The notes: generated by a model from the sequence alone, not told the origin. A DNA stretch of 64,000 nucleotides from Pomphorhynchus laevis (GCA_012934845.2 WNNJ02002659.1:1-64000), one strand, 5' to 3'; counted from the first letter of the stretch, positions 30,661 through 42,899 are shown. Translations and numbers: made by a program.

Positions 30661-31308
30661 GTGATAATTCAAGCAAAATTTAAACTTCATGGATCGGAAA
30701 TTGAGATTTCCTTCACTACATGCGATTTAGCGAAGAAGTATGAAGGATTATGTAAAATGTGTACAAGTATTAACCTAGGAAGAACAAAGAACTTCGTAAA
30801 ATCCAGTTTTCCAGCACAAATGAATACGAATTTGGAAGAAAAATACGATATTAAGGTATTTACTGAGTCTAAATCAACGACAACGAAGGTTAGTGACGTT
30901 TCTTTGATTTACGGTGATGGGGTGGTACTTCCTCCCATTCCAAAACTCGAAAATTTGATAGTCATCAAGCTTAAGAAGCCGACGGAAATGCATCTCTTAT
31001 TTAATGTCTTCCATAGGCCTTTCTGTAAAAAATTGACCAACAGGGTCATTTTCAATTCAGTCAAACTGTACGAAACTGAGCTCAAGATCTCATTTGTCTC
31101 TACTGATCTGGCAAAGGACTATATAGATCACTTTAAATCAGCCTTATCTGAATATGGTGCAATTTTTGCTAAACCCATTCTTGGCACTCTAAAAATATCG
31201 AATTTACCATGTCACCTTGATGATACTGATATTAAGCTACTAGAAAAATCCTTCAAGGTTTTTTTATGGGTTCGTCAAAGGTCGCTCTGCTCATTCAGAA
31301 GTAGGTGA
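30661..31308 (+). pseudogene. Family-2 ORF1 N-terminal part fused to RT sequence
   Basis: This frame is 215 codons, opening at ATA or ATG-poor sequence (the first true ATG is downstream), so the start is uncertain. Residues 75-110 hold VSDVSLIYGDGVVLPPIPKL and about 175-195 hold LKISNLPCHLDDTDIKLL, which match ORF1 of the minus-strand copy. The last 17 residues come from the RT region of ORF2 read in another frame, which marks the deletion joint at about 31258. Confidence 0.65.
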
Positions 31309-32150
31309 AGTGCATCAGTTCTGTCAAGACAATAGTCATCAATTCGCTGTGGCTGTTTTCCTGAACTTTTATGCTTCATTCGATCGAATCTCCAATTCCT
31401 TTGTTATCTCTGATCTCAGGTCCCTCGGGTTGCCTGCGATAATTGTTAACAGGGTGGAGATACTGTTGTACACCAAGCGATTTTACTATGAGGACAACCC
31501 TGATGCGCGTCAGTTCTACCCTATTACGGGTGTGCCTCAATGATCACCACTTTCGCCTATCTTATACCTTGCTGCCTCCATTAACCTATTTTAATCATTT
31601 AAACGCGAACAACGTCTTGTGGTATATGCTGATGACATCATAGCTCTGTTCTCTGGATACAGGTGCTAAGACGTGGTCTCTGACATCAGCCGGTTCTTTT
31701 TAAGATTAAAAGACCAGCTACCCAATTCCAATCTTATTTTAAACTTCGCTAAGTCGCATGTAGTCGTCTTTCATGGCTCTCCTGCTACAAAGCAAAAACT
31801 GAAGAGATTAGTACTCTCAGCTCTATCCTCCATATTTACCTCTGAACCACTCTTCACCTTTACAAGTCAAGTAAAATACCTCGGGTTCAACGTTACGGTG
31901 AACTGGTCGGTGAAAGCCGACCTGGATAGACTCAAACATATCATGAAGAGAGCTAGGTAGGCCCTGAAACGAGCTCAATATCTGCCATTGAAAGGAAAGA
32001 CCCAGATGCGCCTCTGGGGCACTTAGACTATCTCGGGATTAGTCTTCTTTTCGAGAGGACGTCCCCCAGAGCAAAGGCTAAGGTTTCTTAAGCTCCTCGT
32101 CTCTCGTTTACCCAGCATAGTCCGCGCCGATTGGATTATTCGGAAGGTGA
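31258..32150 (+). repeat. Direct repeat of family-2 RT region, copy 1 (partner 34738-35610)
   Basis: From tttttatgggttcgtcaaag onward the two segments, about 3.48 kb apart, are nearly identical for several hundred bases and share the same stop in the GVPQ*SPLS position. Similarity then falls in the C-terminal half, near 31790. The shared stop shows that they share a defective ancestor or copied each other by conversion. Confidence 0.7.
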
Positions 32151-32400
32151 AAGAATACGGATGTTTCAGTCGGAAGGCGGCTTGTTAGATCGATTGGGGG
32201 GGGCTTAGATCCTTCTGGATCTGAGGCCGTAAAAGTGGGAATAAGAAGATGACCAGTGCAATTTGCAGTCTGTTGGTTGATTTGTCGTACTTACTGTTTT
32301 GTTAATTATGTTATCTAGTTTATTTGATCAGTTTTTTTGACCATTATTATTATGAAGGATTCTTTAACTCAAATTTAAAGCAATTTGGTACGTTACAGTA

Positions 32401-33140
32401 CAAACCGATTCAGGCATCTTAAAAATTAATAATATACATCCGCACTTAGAGGATAAAGATGTAGAATCACTCAAACGAGTATACAAATTATCAAGTTTCC
32501 GATCTGTTAAGAGTAAAAATGGTTTTCATTTATCAATTGTTTTTTGTTCGTCGTTGGTGGATCATGCAGAAATACTCGCGAACTCCGTGTTTAATCCATT
32601 TCTCGGCTACAATCTTAAATTTACCGTACTTGATGCAGACGATCTCACTTACACCCACTGCAATGTATGCCATCAGTGTGGGCATTGGGACTCTAGTTGT
32701 CCCAACAAAAAATCCTGCTGAGTATGTAGCCTTGATTCCTTTCAATGCTTAGTTAAGGTAATAAATGCGTGGCTTCGCCCTTATGTTCTAGCTGCGCCGG
32801 TGACCACCCAGCTTGGTCCCGCAAATGTTCCGTCTTTAAGAACTATAGAATAAAGTTTTCTCGTCCGGATCAAAGAAGGATGATGCAAGCTTCTCCACAG
32901 CAGCTTCAAGAATGTCCGACAATGATATCCCCTATATTATTTATTCTAATAAACGATCCATACTAAAACAGATTGAAAGTATTGCGGTCGGTATAATTTC
33001 GGCATTGTACTCTTCCCCTGAAATTCCCAAACAACAAATTATGCCAGAATCTAAAAAGAGGGGTGCATCGGCTCCTTCCGTTTCCCCCATCAAGATCGGA
33101 AAACTCTTGAAAGCGAAGGACAAAATCGCCTCAATATAAA
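32401..33140 (+). pseudogene. Family-2 ORF1, C-terminal part
   Basis: The sequence encodes LKINNIHPHLEDKDVESLKR, then a block with FCSSLVDHAEILANSVFNPF, then YTHCNVCHQCGHWDSSCPNK, a CCHC knuckle. It continues in another frame with CSSCAGDHPAWSRKCSVFKN. It ends in a Lys/Ser-rich part (about 33000-33140). Several frame breaks are present. Confidence 0.6.
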
Positions 33141-33260
33141 ATAAAGACAATGCCTGTGGACAAGTGCTCGCCCAGGACAGAGTTGGTGGCGGGAAGGGCA
33201 ACCTTTCCGCTCCTAGATCTGTCTAGGGATAAGGCAATCCCACCCAGCTGACCTAACACA

Positions 33261-35450
33261 ATGCAAAGTACTCGTGAGCCTTTTTCACTAAATATTCTTC
33301 AGTGGAATTCGGGAGATGCTTCTGCCCTTAGACTTCTATCTGGTGGAGATGCGGATGCTATAGTCCTTCAGGAGACGCGGTCTATCCGTTTTCCCCAGGA
33401 CATTACTCGATTCATCCCTAAGCACATTTGTTCCCACTATACTCAGTACATAACCCCCTCACTTCTCTTCATCTCAAGGACTCTGAATCCTAGTTAAATG
33501 TTCCGTAAGATCGTCCCATCTGCTCATCTATTCTTATCCAGCCCTGTCTTGTTTAGTAGTTTCACTCTGTAGGAACGGTAAAAGCCTCAGTCTAGCCAAT
33601 GTCTATATCCGTCCAGGTGAAATTCACATAAACCGTGACCTCCTGGATAGGATTATTGATAGCGACTATGACATGGTACTTGGTGATTTCAACGACAGAA
33701 CTGGTCGTTGGATTAATGCAGCACTTCGCAGAGCCAGGAACGGTTATCTTATTCACAAACCACGATCTCCCACCTTTCATTGCACATCAACAAATTCACT
33801 CCTCGACTTATTACTGTAACATGTAAGGTAGTTGTTGAAACCTCACTGCACAGAGCAGTCGCGACAACATCTATCCACCTCTTATGACCTGATTCGCTGG
33901 CGGATAGAAGAGAATACGCTGCTTCAAAGGAGATTCCACTTTGATCCAATCAGAGTAGAATTCTTTCAGGCAGCTATCCAACGCGTCCCCCGAATTGGTA
34001 ATGAGAGTCTAACCGAATTTAATTTCTACCTCTCTTCGCAAGCTACCGCGATACTTTCGACTACCTACAAGGGTCGTATTTTCAGTCCCACTCCGAAAAA
34101 ACTCAAGAACTTAGCTTATATGCTCCGTCTTCCTAATCTCTCCTTCTGCCAGGCAAATTCTCTAGAAAGAATATTAAAGCACTAGATAAAGGTTCCAACT
34201 GAGTAAGGATAGGGCTAGCATTGCTTCTCTTAATCCTGCCCAGTCTTCCTTTTGAAAGATATTAAAGAAGGAGAAGTTTGTCTGTTGGAAGGATAGAGCT
34301 TTGAGCTGGATTGGAAAAATAGGTCTTGACAAAGTTTTGGAGAAGTCACTTTCCCTACATAATTATGGAGCCACTCAATCACCGCAACCAATTTGCCCTT
34401 GGGGATACCTAAGGAGTAGGGATTGATCTGTCTCAGATATCCTTAATTCCTGTGACCTCTTCCGTCACTTCCAAATCTGTCGATCCACTCTCTTCTCGTG
34501 TCTGTCAGATTTTGATAGACGAACAAAGAAGAAAAGTAGCCGTCACAATGCTATAAACCGCCCCATCCGATGTGGCCGGCATCAACATTAGTAGACGAAT
34601 ATTTTTACAAAAGAACAATCCGGTCTAATGTCTTAAAGACCTGCGGCCCATTTTGATAAAAAATTCTCTCGTCTCGATCTACTAAAAAGCGCTTGCGCGT
34701 AGAATCCGTGATTATCTGAATTGGCAAAATTTAATCCCACCAAGTTTTTATGGGTTCGTCAAAGGTCGCTCTGCTCATTCAGAAGTAGGTGAAGTGCATC
34801 AGTTCTGTCAAGACAATAGTCATCAATTCGCTGTGGCTGTTTTCCTGAACTTTTATGCTTCATTCGACCGCATCTCCAATCTCTTTGTTATCTCTTATCT
34901 CAGGTCCCTCGGGTTGCCTGCGAGAATTGTTAACAGGGTGGAGATACTGTTGTACACCAAGCGATTTTACTATGAGGACAACCCTGATGCGCGTCAGTTC
35001 TACCCTATTACGGGTGTGCCTCAATGATCACCACTTTCGCCTATCTTATACCTTGCTGCCTCCATTAACCTATTTTAATCATTTAAACGCGAACAACGTC
35101 TTGTGGTATATGCTGATGACATCATAGCTCTGTTCTCTGGATACAGTTGCTAGGACGTAGTCTCTGACATCATCCGGTTCTTTTTAAGATTAAAAGACCA
35201 GCTACCCAAATCCAATCTTATTTTAAACTCCGCCAAATCACAGGTGGTCGTCTTTAATGACGCGCCTGCCACCAAGAAAAAATTGAAGAGATTAGCACTC
35301 TCAGCTCTATCCTCCATGTTTGCAAATCAACCACTCCCATCCTTCAAAAGTTTAGTAAAATACCTCGGGTTCACCATTACCGTGAACTGGTCAGCGAATG
35401 CTGACCTGGATAGACTTAAGCGTAACCTGAAGAGAGCTAGTTAGGCCCAA
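33261..35450 (+). pseudogene. Family-2 ORF2 (APE-RT), broken
   Basis: It starts MQSTREPFSLNILQWNSGDA, the usual beginning of an APE domain, followed by DADAIVLQETRSIRF with the catalytic Glu. Then come MVLGDFNDRTG near 33671, the linker at 33832-34185 and RT motifs at 34794-35444 (SLGLPARIVNRVEIL; VVYADDIIALFSGY in another frame). Stops and frame breaks are frequent. Confidence 0.7.
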
Positions 35451-35839
35451 TAACGGGCCCAGCATCTGTCATTGAATGGGCAAAACCAGATGCGCCTCTG
35501 GGACACTTAGGCTATCTCGGGATTAGTCTTCTTTTCTAGAGGACGTCCCTCAGAGCAAAGGCTAAGGTTTCTTAGCTCCATGTCTCCCGTTTATCCAGCA
35601 TAATCCGTCTCGACTGGGCTTTTCGATGGGTGATAAACCCTGGTGGTTTAGTCGTAGAGCAGCGTGTTGGATTGGCTGGAGGGCTCAGATCCCTCTGGAT
35701 TTGTGGCCGTAACTTAGACGGAAGACACTACTACGAAGTTCCTGACTGCTTCTTGCGTTTTCTGTCTGGATGATTTATTTATTGACTTTTTTATTCCCTT
35801 GTTTAATTTTATTAAAAAACCTTATTATTATAATATTCC

Positions 35840-36735
35840 CTAAACGTATAATATTGGTAAATCTGAGCTTAATAAGGTATCCAATCACAGAGATCTGGGA
35901 ATTTTCGTTGATCAAACATTTAAGACCAGAATAAACACGGATAATGTTCGTAGGAAGGCTATAGTGCCTTATATTGTTTTAAAAATACATTTTCCTTCAT
36001 TCCAGCTCCTCTCTTCAAAACTTTATTTGTAACTCATGTAAGACCACATTTAGAACACTGCGTACAAGCGAGTTTCCCCATTACTAAGAAAGAAATAAAC
36101 GACCCCGACGCAGTTTAGCCACGTAGATATCGTATGTGCATTTATCTCAAAGGCGAATCGTATAATATGCGTCTAACTATGCTAGATTTATTTCCTGTGA
36201 TTCTTATGCTTGTCTTACTTGACCTTTTATTCATTTGGGCGATGATTCACAAAGTTATAGGATACTTTTCTAAATGTGTGTGTCTTCGACAGTCAGGCTT
36301 GTGTGGGCACATTTGAACACTGCATAAACGTTCACATGGTCGGTTGGCCAGATCATTGAGATTATCTCACAGAATTTTAAATATTAAAAATATCCTTTAA
36401 AGGATATTCCACAAATTTTATAAAGTTTAGAACTACAAATTGTCGTGGGCATTGCATAACCCTCTATAAATTTTACCCTGGTAAAAATCCTTGATTAATG
36501 AGACACTCCCATTGGGTAATCAACATTTGGAATGCACTACCTGAGAAAATTGCTTGTACCTCCAGCTATTCAATTTTAAACTTCAAGTGAGGAAATGAAT
36601 TCATGACAGCCTAAACCATCAATCAGTGTTCAACTACCCAATCGGCTGCTTACATTCTACACTTCATTTTTTATTTTTTTTAAAACAATAGTGAACGGAC
36701 TGAACAGCCATTTGCGACTTTGTCTTGTACTCAAT
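35840..36735 (+). mobile_element. CR1-like LINE 3' fragment
   Basis: It starts after the YADD region (NHRDLGIFVDQTFKTRINTD corresponds to YRDLGVMVHRTLKSRSNTE in the 49-kb element) and runs with many breaks to the C-terminal region (about 36500). The 3' tail at 36680-36735 holds gaacagccatttgc and ctcaataataat, as in the 52.4-kb end. Confidence 0.65.
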
Positions 36736-36929
36736 AATAATATCGAATTGTATGAAAGAGGAAATTGCTGCTCTCAACCTATTCTTTCAAACTAAAAGTT
36801 AGTTATTTGATAATGGATCCGAACAACAGATTAAGTGAATAATAAATTATGTGAATAAGTGAATTAAGTGAATAAATAATTATATTAATAAAAATATAAC
36901 ATAAAGAAACATATTAAAATACATACATT
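36736..36929. other. AT-rich spacer with short repeats
   Basis: A gtgaataa-type motif is repeated near 36831-36880. It may belong to the 5' UTR of the LINE fragment that follows. Confidence 0.4.
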
Positions 36930-37545
36930 ACATACATATAATGGAAGACGTAAGAAAACAGCTATGACCGACACCAATTATGCACAACTGCAAGTACAGT
37001 GCTCGACACATGACTGCAGAGTTTAGACAACAATCGCTTGCGACATTAATAAGTATAAAGAAGACTTCCTGTGTTTTTTGTGCCAACAAACTAATCCGCA
37101 GCCTCTCCAATAAGTACATATCAACATCGAACACGTCCACCCAAACTACCCCCGTCTTTTCCAATATCCTTTCTCCATCCACCAACCCTGCCATCATATA
37201 CACTTCTCATCCCATGTCATCTTAATCCCCGACACCCCAGTCCCGTCCTTCCTGTCTCGTTTCTCTATAACCTACATCCATCAATCAAACTCACCTCCAC
37301 ATACCTCCATGATCATTCCATCCATAACCTTTCCTCACATCGCTAGCAACCTTCTTTATTATCATTATTATCTATGGCTCCCGTCGTCAAACCAACTCCC
37401 TCCAAATCCTCAACTGCCAGCTCTTCTATAGTGATTTCACCCACTCACGTCACTCGTCCTCCTTTACGGAAACGCGTTCCTATTTGCGATCGTTGCGTCA
37501 TCGTCACGAATACCACTCTTTCCACCTCCTTATCTCAACAAGCAC
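36930..37545 (+). mobile_element. L2-like LINE 5' fragment (5' UTR and ORF1 start)
   Basis: After an AT-rich leader with acatacatt repeats it encodes the ORF1 start (a GRRKKTAMTDTN-like beginning), the PHD-like finger region (CSTHDCRV..., LCFLCQQTN in broken frames) and PPLRKRVPICDRC at about 37440. It breaks off at about 37545 before a short spacer with gcacgat/atcgtgc inverted repeats. It is opposite in orientation to the L2-like copies that follow. Confidence 0.7.
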
Positions 37546-37624
37546 GATCTGTTAATATCGTGCATGTTGATATGATATCGTGCTTGCTGATTGTTAATGC
37601 TACCGGATAACCACGAAAAACAAA

Positions 37625-38934
37625 TACAAAAATCTAAATAATGTGTCGAGAAGGTGAGTATGGAGGCAGTATTTGAATGTAATAAAAGAGGGAGGGGGTT
37701 GTAGTCGAGTGGGAACTGATTCCAAGCGAGTGGGGCGGCGACATAGAAGGATCGTAGACAGTAGTTGTTAAAGTAATTGGGAACGTAGAGTAAGATTGAA
37801 TCACGGGAACACAGTGATAGAGAGAGGTGGGACGAGTGTCGTCTAAGAAAGGGAGGTTGGTTAGACGAAAAGTAACGATAAGAAGGCGGAGTTTAATGCG
37901 GATGTGTATGGTAGGCCAGAAGAGTTGGTCAAGATATGTGGATGTGTGGTCGAAGCGACGGAGACGAAAGAGCACTCGAACGGCGGTGTTGATTATTCGT
38001 TGTAGGGGTAGGATGATGGATTTTGGAGAATTGGCGAAAAGGCTAAGGCAGTAATCGATTTTAGGGAAAAGAAGCGATGAAAGAAGATACATACAAGGAA
38101 CGGAAGTCGATAAGGGGGCGGATACGGCGTAGGTCACGGATAATTAAGTTAGACGAGCTGACCTTGTCGCGGACGAAGGGTATAAGGGAAAGGTTATCAT
38201 CGAGATGGAATCCTAAGAAAGTGAGATTGTGGACTACGGGGATGATTGATGAGGCAAAAGATACAGGGGAGGAAATATGTAGGTTGACGGGGGGATCGAC
38301 ATTATTTTATACTTGTCTGGGTTTAGAACGAGACGAAGATTGGAGAGACGTTTGTAGATAGAAGAAAGAACGTTGAATGCAGAAATTGCGATATCGTGTA
38401 TGCGATGGGCGAGTGCATGAGCATATATAATGATGTCATCGGCGTATTGCATTACGTTTGAGGAAAAAGGCTTGATAGACGGAGAGAGATTGCCAAGAAG
38501 TGAGAAAAAGCAGGGGTCCTGCGACTATACCTTGTGGGACCCCGCAGAAAATATGGATGGGAGAATAGAATGATGAATTTAACTGACTCGAAAAGAACGG
38601 TCGGATAGATATGAGGCAAGACATGCTACTGAGGTGGAAGAAAATCCGTAATCAAAACAAAGGCGAGAATGGAGGATGGGATGGTGGACGATGTCGAAGG
38701 CGGATAAGTGGTCGAGGCAGATGAGAACACTATATAGAACCTTGCCACGAGAAATTAGTAGGTCGTTGTAAACTTTCATGCAGGCGATTTCTGTGGAGTG
38801 ATTAGAGTGGAAAGCGAATTGGAAAGGAGAGTACAGATTAGATGAAGATAGATAAACGTTGATCTGTATTAAGATAAGGCGCTCTTAGAGCTTGGAAAGA
38901 GTAGAGAGCAGTGAAATAGGGCTTTAGCTAGAAA
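37625..38934 (-). mobile_element. Old L2-like LINE, 3' part (split by a younger insertion)
   Basis: It covers the ORF2 region from the RT C-terminus (37634-38137) back to about 38934, just upstream of the YRPIS motif (sequence agtgaaatagggctttagctagaa). It is visibly more diverged than the young copy and has many breaks. Its missing 5' part continues at 43225, on the other side of the young LINE. The terminal 3' hairpin is absent. Confidence 0.75.
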
Positions 38935-39010
38935 AAAAAAAGATTTATTTTAACGTGGCAAATGCGTGCCAGCGCACGCTTACATGACCACAACAAAACA
39001 AAAATGTGAA

Positions 39011-39487
39011 TCAGGTGTCGAGAAGGTGTGAACGGAAGAGATGTTTGAATGTGATAAAGGAGGGGGCGCGGCGGACGTTGAGAGGGAGTTGATTCCAGGC
39101 GAGTGAGGCGGCCATTATGAAGGATCGGAGACCGTAGTTGTTGGAGTAATTAGGAACGTGGAGTAAAAATGTATGACGGGAACGCAGCGAAAGTGAGGTG
39201 GGGCGAGTATCGTCTAAGAGAGAAAGGTTGATGAACGATGGGGAGCCGACAGCGATAAGACGAAAAGTAACGAGAAGAAGGCGGAGTTTGATGCGAATGT
39301 GGATGGTGGGCCAGGAGAGTTGGGCAAAATATGTGGATGTGTGGTCGAAGCAACGGAGACGAAAGAGCACTCGAACGGCGGTGTTGATTATTCGTTGTAG
39401 GGGTAGGATGATGGATTTTGGAGAATTGGCGAAAAGGCTAAGGCAGTAATCGATTTTAGGGAAAAGAAGCGATGAAAGAAGAGACAT
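39011..39487 (-). pseudogene. ORF2 C-terminal part of the young L2-like LINE
   Basis: The 158-residue frame from MSLLSSLLFPKIDYC to the normal stop matches the last 158 residues of the intact ORF2 at 14766-17309. It is in a different frame from the APE-RT part because of indels at about 39500-39540 and 39850. Confidence 0.8.
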
Positions 39488-39832
39488 ACAAGAACGGAAA
39501 GTCGATAAGGGGGCGGATACGGCGGATGTCCGAGAATTAAGTTAGATGAGCGGACCTTGTCACGGACGAAGGGTTTAAGGGAAAGGTGATCATCGAAATG
39601 GAAGCCTAAGAAAATGAGATTGTGGACTATGGGGATGATCGATGAGGCGAAATATACAGTGGAAGGAGATATGTTTGGTTTACAGGGGAGGATCTACATT
39701 ATTTTGGACTTTTCGGGGTTTAGAACGAGATGGAGATTGGAAAGACGTTCGTAGATAGAAGAAAGACAGTTGGAGGCAGAATTGCCGATATCGTGTATGC
39801 GATGTGCGGGTGCATGAGCATAGATGAGGATG

Positions 39833-41908
39833 TCATCGGCGTATTGCATGACGTTTAAAGGAAAAAGGTTTGATAAACGAAGAGAGATCGCCAAGCAGAA
39901 GAGAGAAAATCAGGGGACCTAGGACTGAACCTTGTGGGACCCCGCAAAAAATAGGGATGGGAGGAGAGGATGATGAATTAGAACAGACGCGAAAGGAACG
40001 GTCGGATAGATATGAGGCGAACCATGCTACGGAGGAGGAAGAAAAGCCGTAATCATAACGAAGGCGAGAAAGGAGGACGGAGTGGTCGACAATGTCGAAT
40101 GCGGAGGAGAGGTCGAGGGAGATGAGAACACTATATAGAGCCTTGTCTCGAGAAATGAGTAAGTCGTTGTACACTTTTATGCATGCGATTTCTGTCGAGT
40201 GATTAGAGCGGAAAGCGGATTGGAAAGGAGGGTACAGATTGGATGAGGAGAGATAAGCGTTGATTTGTATTAAGATGAGGCGTTCTAAGAGCTTAGAAAG
40301 AGTAGGGAGTAGTGAAATGGGGCGATAGCTAGAAGGAAGGGAGGGGTCGAGCGATTGTTTCTTAAGGAGGGGACGAACGATTGCGGATTTCCAGTGTGAA
40401 GGGAAGATACGACTGCGGATGGACGAGTTAAACAAGGTTGTGAGAAATGGGGATATCGATGAGCATATAGATTTTAATATGTGGGTAGGCAGGGGATCGG
40501 CAGGTGAGGTTTTGTTGCGCAAGGACATGAGGACAGATGATTCTTCTGAAAATGAGACAGGGAGAAGATGAAAGAGTTCCGGAAGGATGAGAGTAGACTG
40601 GGCAGAGTGGGATAGGATGGAGACCGGGGTGTAAGAGAGCAGCGTAGATACTTTAGTCTGGAGAAATGACGAATAATCATTAGCATTGATGTTGCAAGGC
40701 GTAGAGGAACGAGCCAGGATTGAGTTAAAAGTATGCCAGAGAGTCTTAGAGTTGAATGAAGTGATGATTTTATGCTGCCAGAAGGAGTTGCATTTGGTAC
40801 GTAGTAGGTTGAGATGAGACCGGCGAAGAGCAAGATAGGAATCACGGAAAGACGGAGTGATCGAGCGGAAATCGCGTCTGAGAGAGTGGTGATAGACTCG
40901 AAAAGCATGGCGGAGTCGACGCTTTGAGAGTAGGCATTGGATGTCAAACCATGGGGCACGGTGCAAGCGACGGTGTGGGTGAGACTTGAAGGGCAAGAGA
41001 AGATCGAGAGTGGATGTGAGTTCATAGTCGAAAAGAAAGGCGAGATCGTGAGGAGATGAATATCTTATTGTGGGTAATGATATTGACGATTTGAGTAAGG
41101 CAGAGCGGAGAAGGGAGAGGTCAAGATTTCTCCAAGGGCCACGTAGAATTGTAGGTGTGTGAGGAGGGGTGTGATTGCAAGTGAGATCAAGGGTGATAAG
41201 AAAGTGATCGGATAGACCAGGATCAGAGATGGACAGTGAGGTGTAGGCAGCAAAATGATCGGGGACAGCGATGATGTCGAGTGCCCCACCAAGTATATGT
41301 GTGGGGGCAGTGGAGATTAGTTTGTAATTGTAGTTGGATAGAATGTTGATGAACCGGATGGAATCCGTGGAAGAGGGGCGGTCTAGGCGGATATTGAAGT
41401 CGCCTAGAACGAGTGAAGGGATTGAAGACAAAGAACAATGAGAAAGGAGGTCAGCGAGTTCACTAAAAAATAATGCTGTAGGAGCTGATGAACCAGGACG
41501 GTATACAATGGCGAGATCTAGAGTGATCGGGTTAGAATAACGACAAGTGAGCAATTCAAAAGAGCAAGGACTGAAAGGGGGATTGATTTTGCGAAGAGAC
41601 GCGGGGTGACGCGCGAATGCGACGATGCCGCCATGATTAGAGGATTTAGAAGGGCATGAGCTGAGGGGGCGGGCGGATTCGACTAGGGAGCAACCGGCAG
41701 AGAGCAGACGGCGAATGGAAAGGTCGTCGGAATCTGAGTGCCAGGATTCGGTGAGGCATAAGAGATCGATGGATTGCTTGGTGAATAGGTTGAGGATAAG
41801 ATCGGATTTATTGAGAATAGATCTAGTGTTGAGGAGACCGAGGCGGAAACCGTGTGCTGTGGCGAAAGAGTCTAGTGGAGAAGACACATAGGAGAGATGG
41901 AGCGCCAT
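39833..41908 (-). CDS. ORF2 APE and RT part of the young L2-like LINE
   Basis: The 691-residue frame has the complete APE domain: TRSILNKSDLI and CLTESWHSDSDDL near the N-terminus with the catalytic Glu, VLGDFNIRLD at about 165-174 and SDHFLITLDL at about 233-242. It continues through the linker and RT up to GVPQGSVLGP. The frame is lost just before QYADD. The ATG at 41908 overlaps the end of ORF1 by about 36 bp in another frame, so translation of ORF2 probably depends on reinitiation or a frameshift. This copy shows the full APE N-terminus that the 14.7-kb copy lacks. Confidence 0.85.
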   Translation of the reverse strand: MALHLSYVSSPLDSFATAHGFRLGLLNTRSILNKSDLILNLFTKQSIDLLCLTESWHSDSDDLSIRRLLSAGCSLVESARPLSSCPSKSSNHGGIVAFARHPASLRKINPPFSPCSFELLTCRYSNPITLDLAIVYRPGSSAPTALFFSELADLLSHCSLSSIPSLVLGDFNIRLDRPSSTDSIRFINILSNYNYKLISTAPTHILGGALDIIAVPDHFAAYTSLSISDPGLSDHFLITLDLTCNHTPPHTPTILRGPWRNLDLSLLRSALLKSSISLPTIRYSSPHDLAFLFDYELTSTLDLLLPFKSHPHRRLHRAPWFDIQCLLSKRRLRHAFRVYHHSLRRDFRSITPSFRDSYLALRRSHLNLLRTKCNSFWQHKIITSFNSKTLWHTFNSILARSSTPCNINANDYSSFLQTKVSTLLSYTPVSILSHSAQSTLILPELFHLLPVSFSEESSVLMSLRNKTSPADPLPTHILKSICSSISPFLTTLFNSSIRSRIFPSHWKSAIVRPLLKKQSLDPSLPSSYRPISLLPTLSKLLERLILIQINAYLSSSNLYPPFQSAFRSNHSTEIACIKVYNDLLISRDKALYSVLISLDLSSAFDIVDHSVLLSRLRYDYGFSSSSVAWFASYLSDRSFRVCSNSSSSPPIPIFCGVPQGSVLGPLIFSLLLGDLSSFIKPFSFKRHAIRR

Positions 41909-42890
41909 CGAATTTTTGGACGGGTGTGGACAACTTGAAAATTTCCGTCTATGTTTCGGATGGAGAGTGATGTTTCGCCGTTTTCCTCGCGACGGCGTTT
42001 TTCGATGCGGGCTGAAGAGATTTGAGCGATTTCAGAAGGGGCGCGATCGGGGAAAATTCGAGTGGTTGAAGATGACATGAGTTTGAATCGTTGAGAGAGG
42101 ACAGAAGACGCGTGAGAGCGATGCTTGAAAACAATTTTTAGGAGAGGGGGCTGGGAAGGATTAGATTGAGAAGATTTGTTTAGACGGATGAATGCGACTG
42201 GAGAAATGTCCTTGAAAAAGGATGGTTTATCCGCAGGAACAATAGACGAGAGGATGGATCTGAAGGCGGAAACATCGTGGTCCAGACGTGCTTGTGGAGA
42301 TAAGGAGTTAGAAGGCGTGATATTAGTAACAATGACGCAACGATCGCGAGAAGCAAAGCGCTTCCGTAAAGGAGGACGACTGACGTGAGTAGGTGAGATC
42401 ACGATAGAAGAGCTGGCAGTTGATGATTTGGAGGGATTTGGTTTGACGACGGGAGACATAGAGGATAATGATAATAAAGAGGGTGGCAAGCGATGTGAGG
42501 AAAGGTTATGAGTGGAAGGATAGTGGAGGTTGGTGGAGGTGATTTTGATTGATGGATGCAAGTTATTGAGAAACGAGACGGGAAGGACGGGACGTGGGGT
42601 GTCGGGGAGTGAAGATGACATGGAATGGGAAGTGTATATGGTGGCAGGGTCGGTGGGTGGAGAAAGGACATTAGAAACGACGGGGGTAGTTTGAGTTGAC
42701 GTATTGGATGTTGATATGTGCTTATTGGAAAGGTTGCAGATTAGTTTGTTGGCACAAAAACCACATACGAAGTCTTCTTTAGTCTTATTCTTGTCGCAGG
42801 TGATTGTTGTCCAGACGCTGCAGTCGTGTATCGAGCACTGTACTTGCAGTTGTCCATAGTTGGTGTCGGTCTTAGTTGTTTTCTTACGTC
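41872..42890 (-). CDS. ORF1 of the young L2-like LINE, with PHD-like finger
   Basis: The 249-residue frame at 41872-42621 has PPLRKRFASRDRC, DVSAFRSILSSI and a Lys/Arg-rich region (RIEKRRREENGE). Upstream, 42622-42890 encodes the finger (CSIHDCSVWTTITC, then FVCGFCANKL) with the start near GRKKTTKTDTN. The finger part seems to be in frame with or very near the rest. No Met marks the junction except the one at 42621. The Ser/Pro-rich middle part resembles a linker. The role is presumably RNA binding in the element particle. Confidence 0.65.
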
Positions 42891-42899
42891 CTATAAACT

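Larger units (their letters stand above)
30661..32355 (+). mobile_element. Family-2 LINE with ORF1 joined to RT (internal deletion)
   Basis: ORF1 (from 30661) runs to about 31257, then continues directly with RT sequence starting at the point that is 34738 in the next copy. The segment with the knuckles, APE and RT N-terminus (about 2.9 kb) is missing. RT pieces go to about 32140 (VVYADDIIALFSGY near 31620, in a broken frame) and the tail lies at about 32340. Confidence 0.75.
32390..35832 (+). mobile_element. Family-2 LINE, broken, includes ORF1 end, APE and RT
   Basis: ORF1 begins within its RRM-like part (about 32390, LKINNIHPHLEDKDVESL) and includes the first knuckle CHQCGHWDSSC. ORF2 starts at 33261. 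APE, linker and RT follow with many stops, and the 3' tail ends with ttattattataat at about 35832. The 5' end joins the tail of the previous copy at about 32356-32390. Confidence 0.7.
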
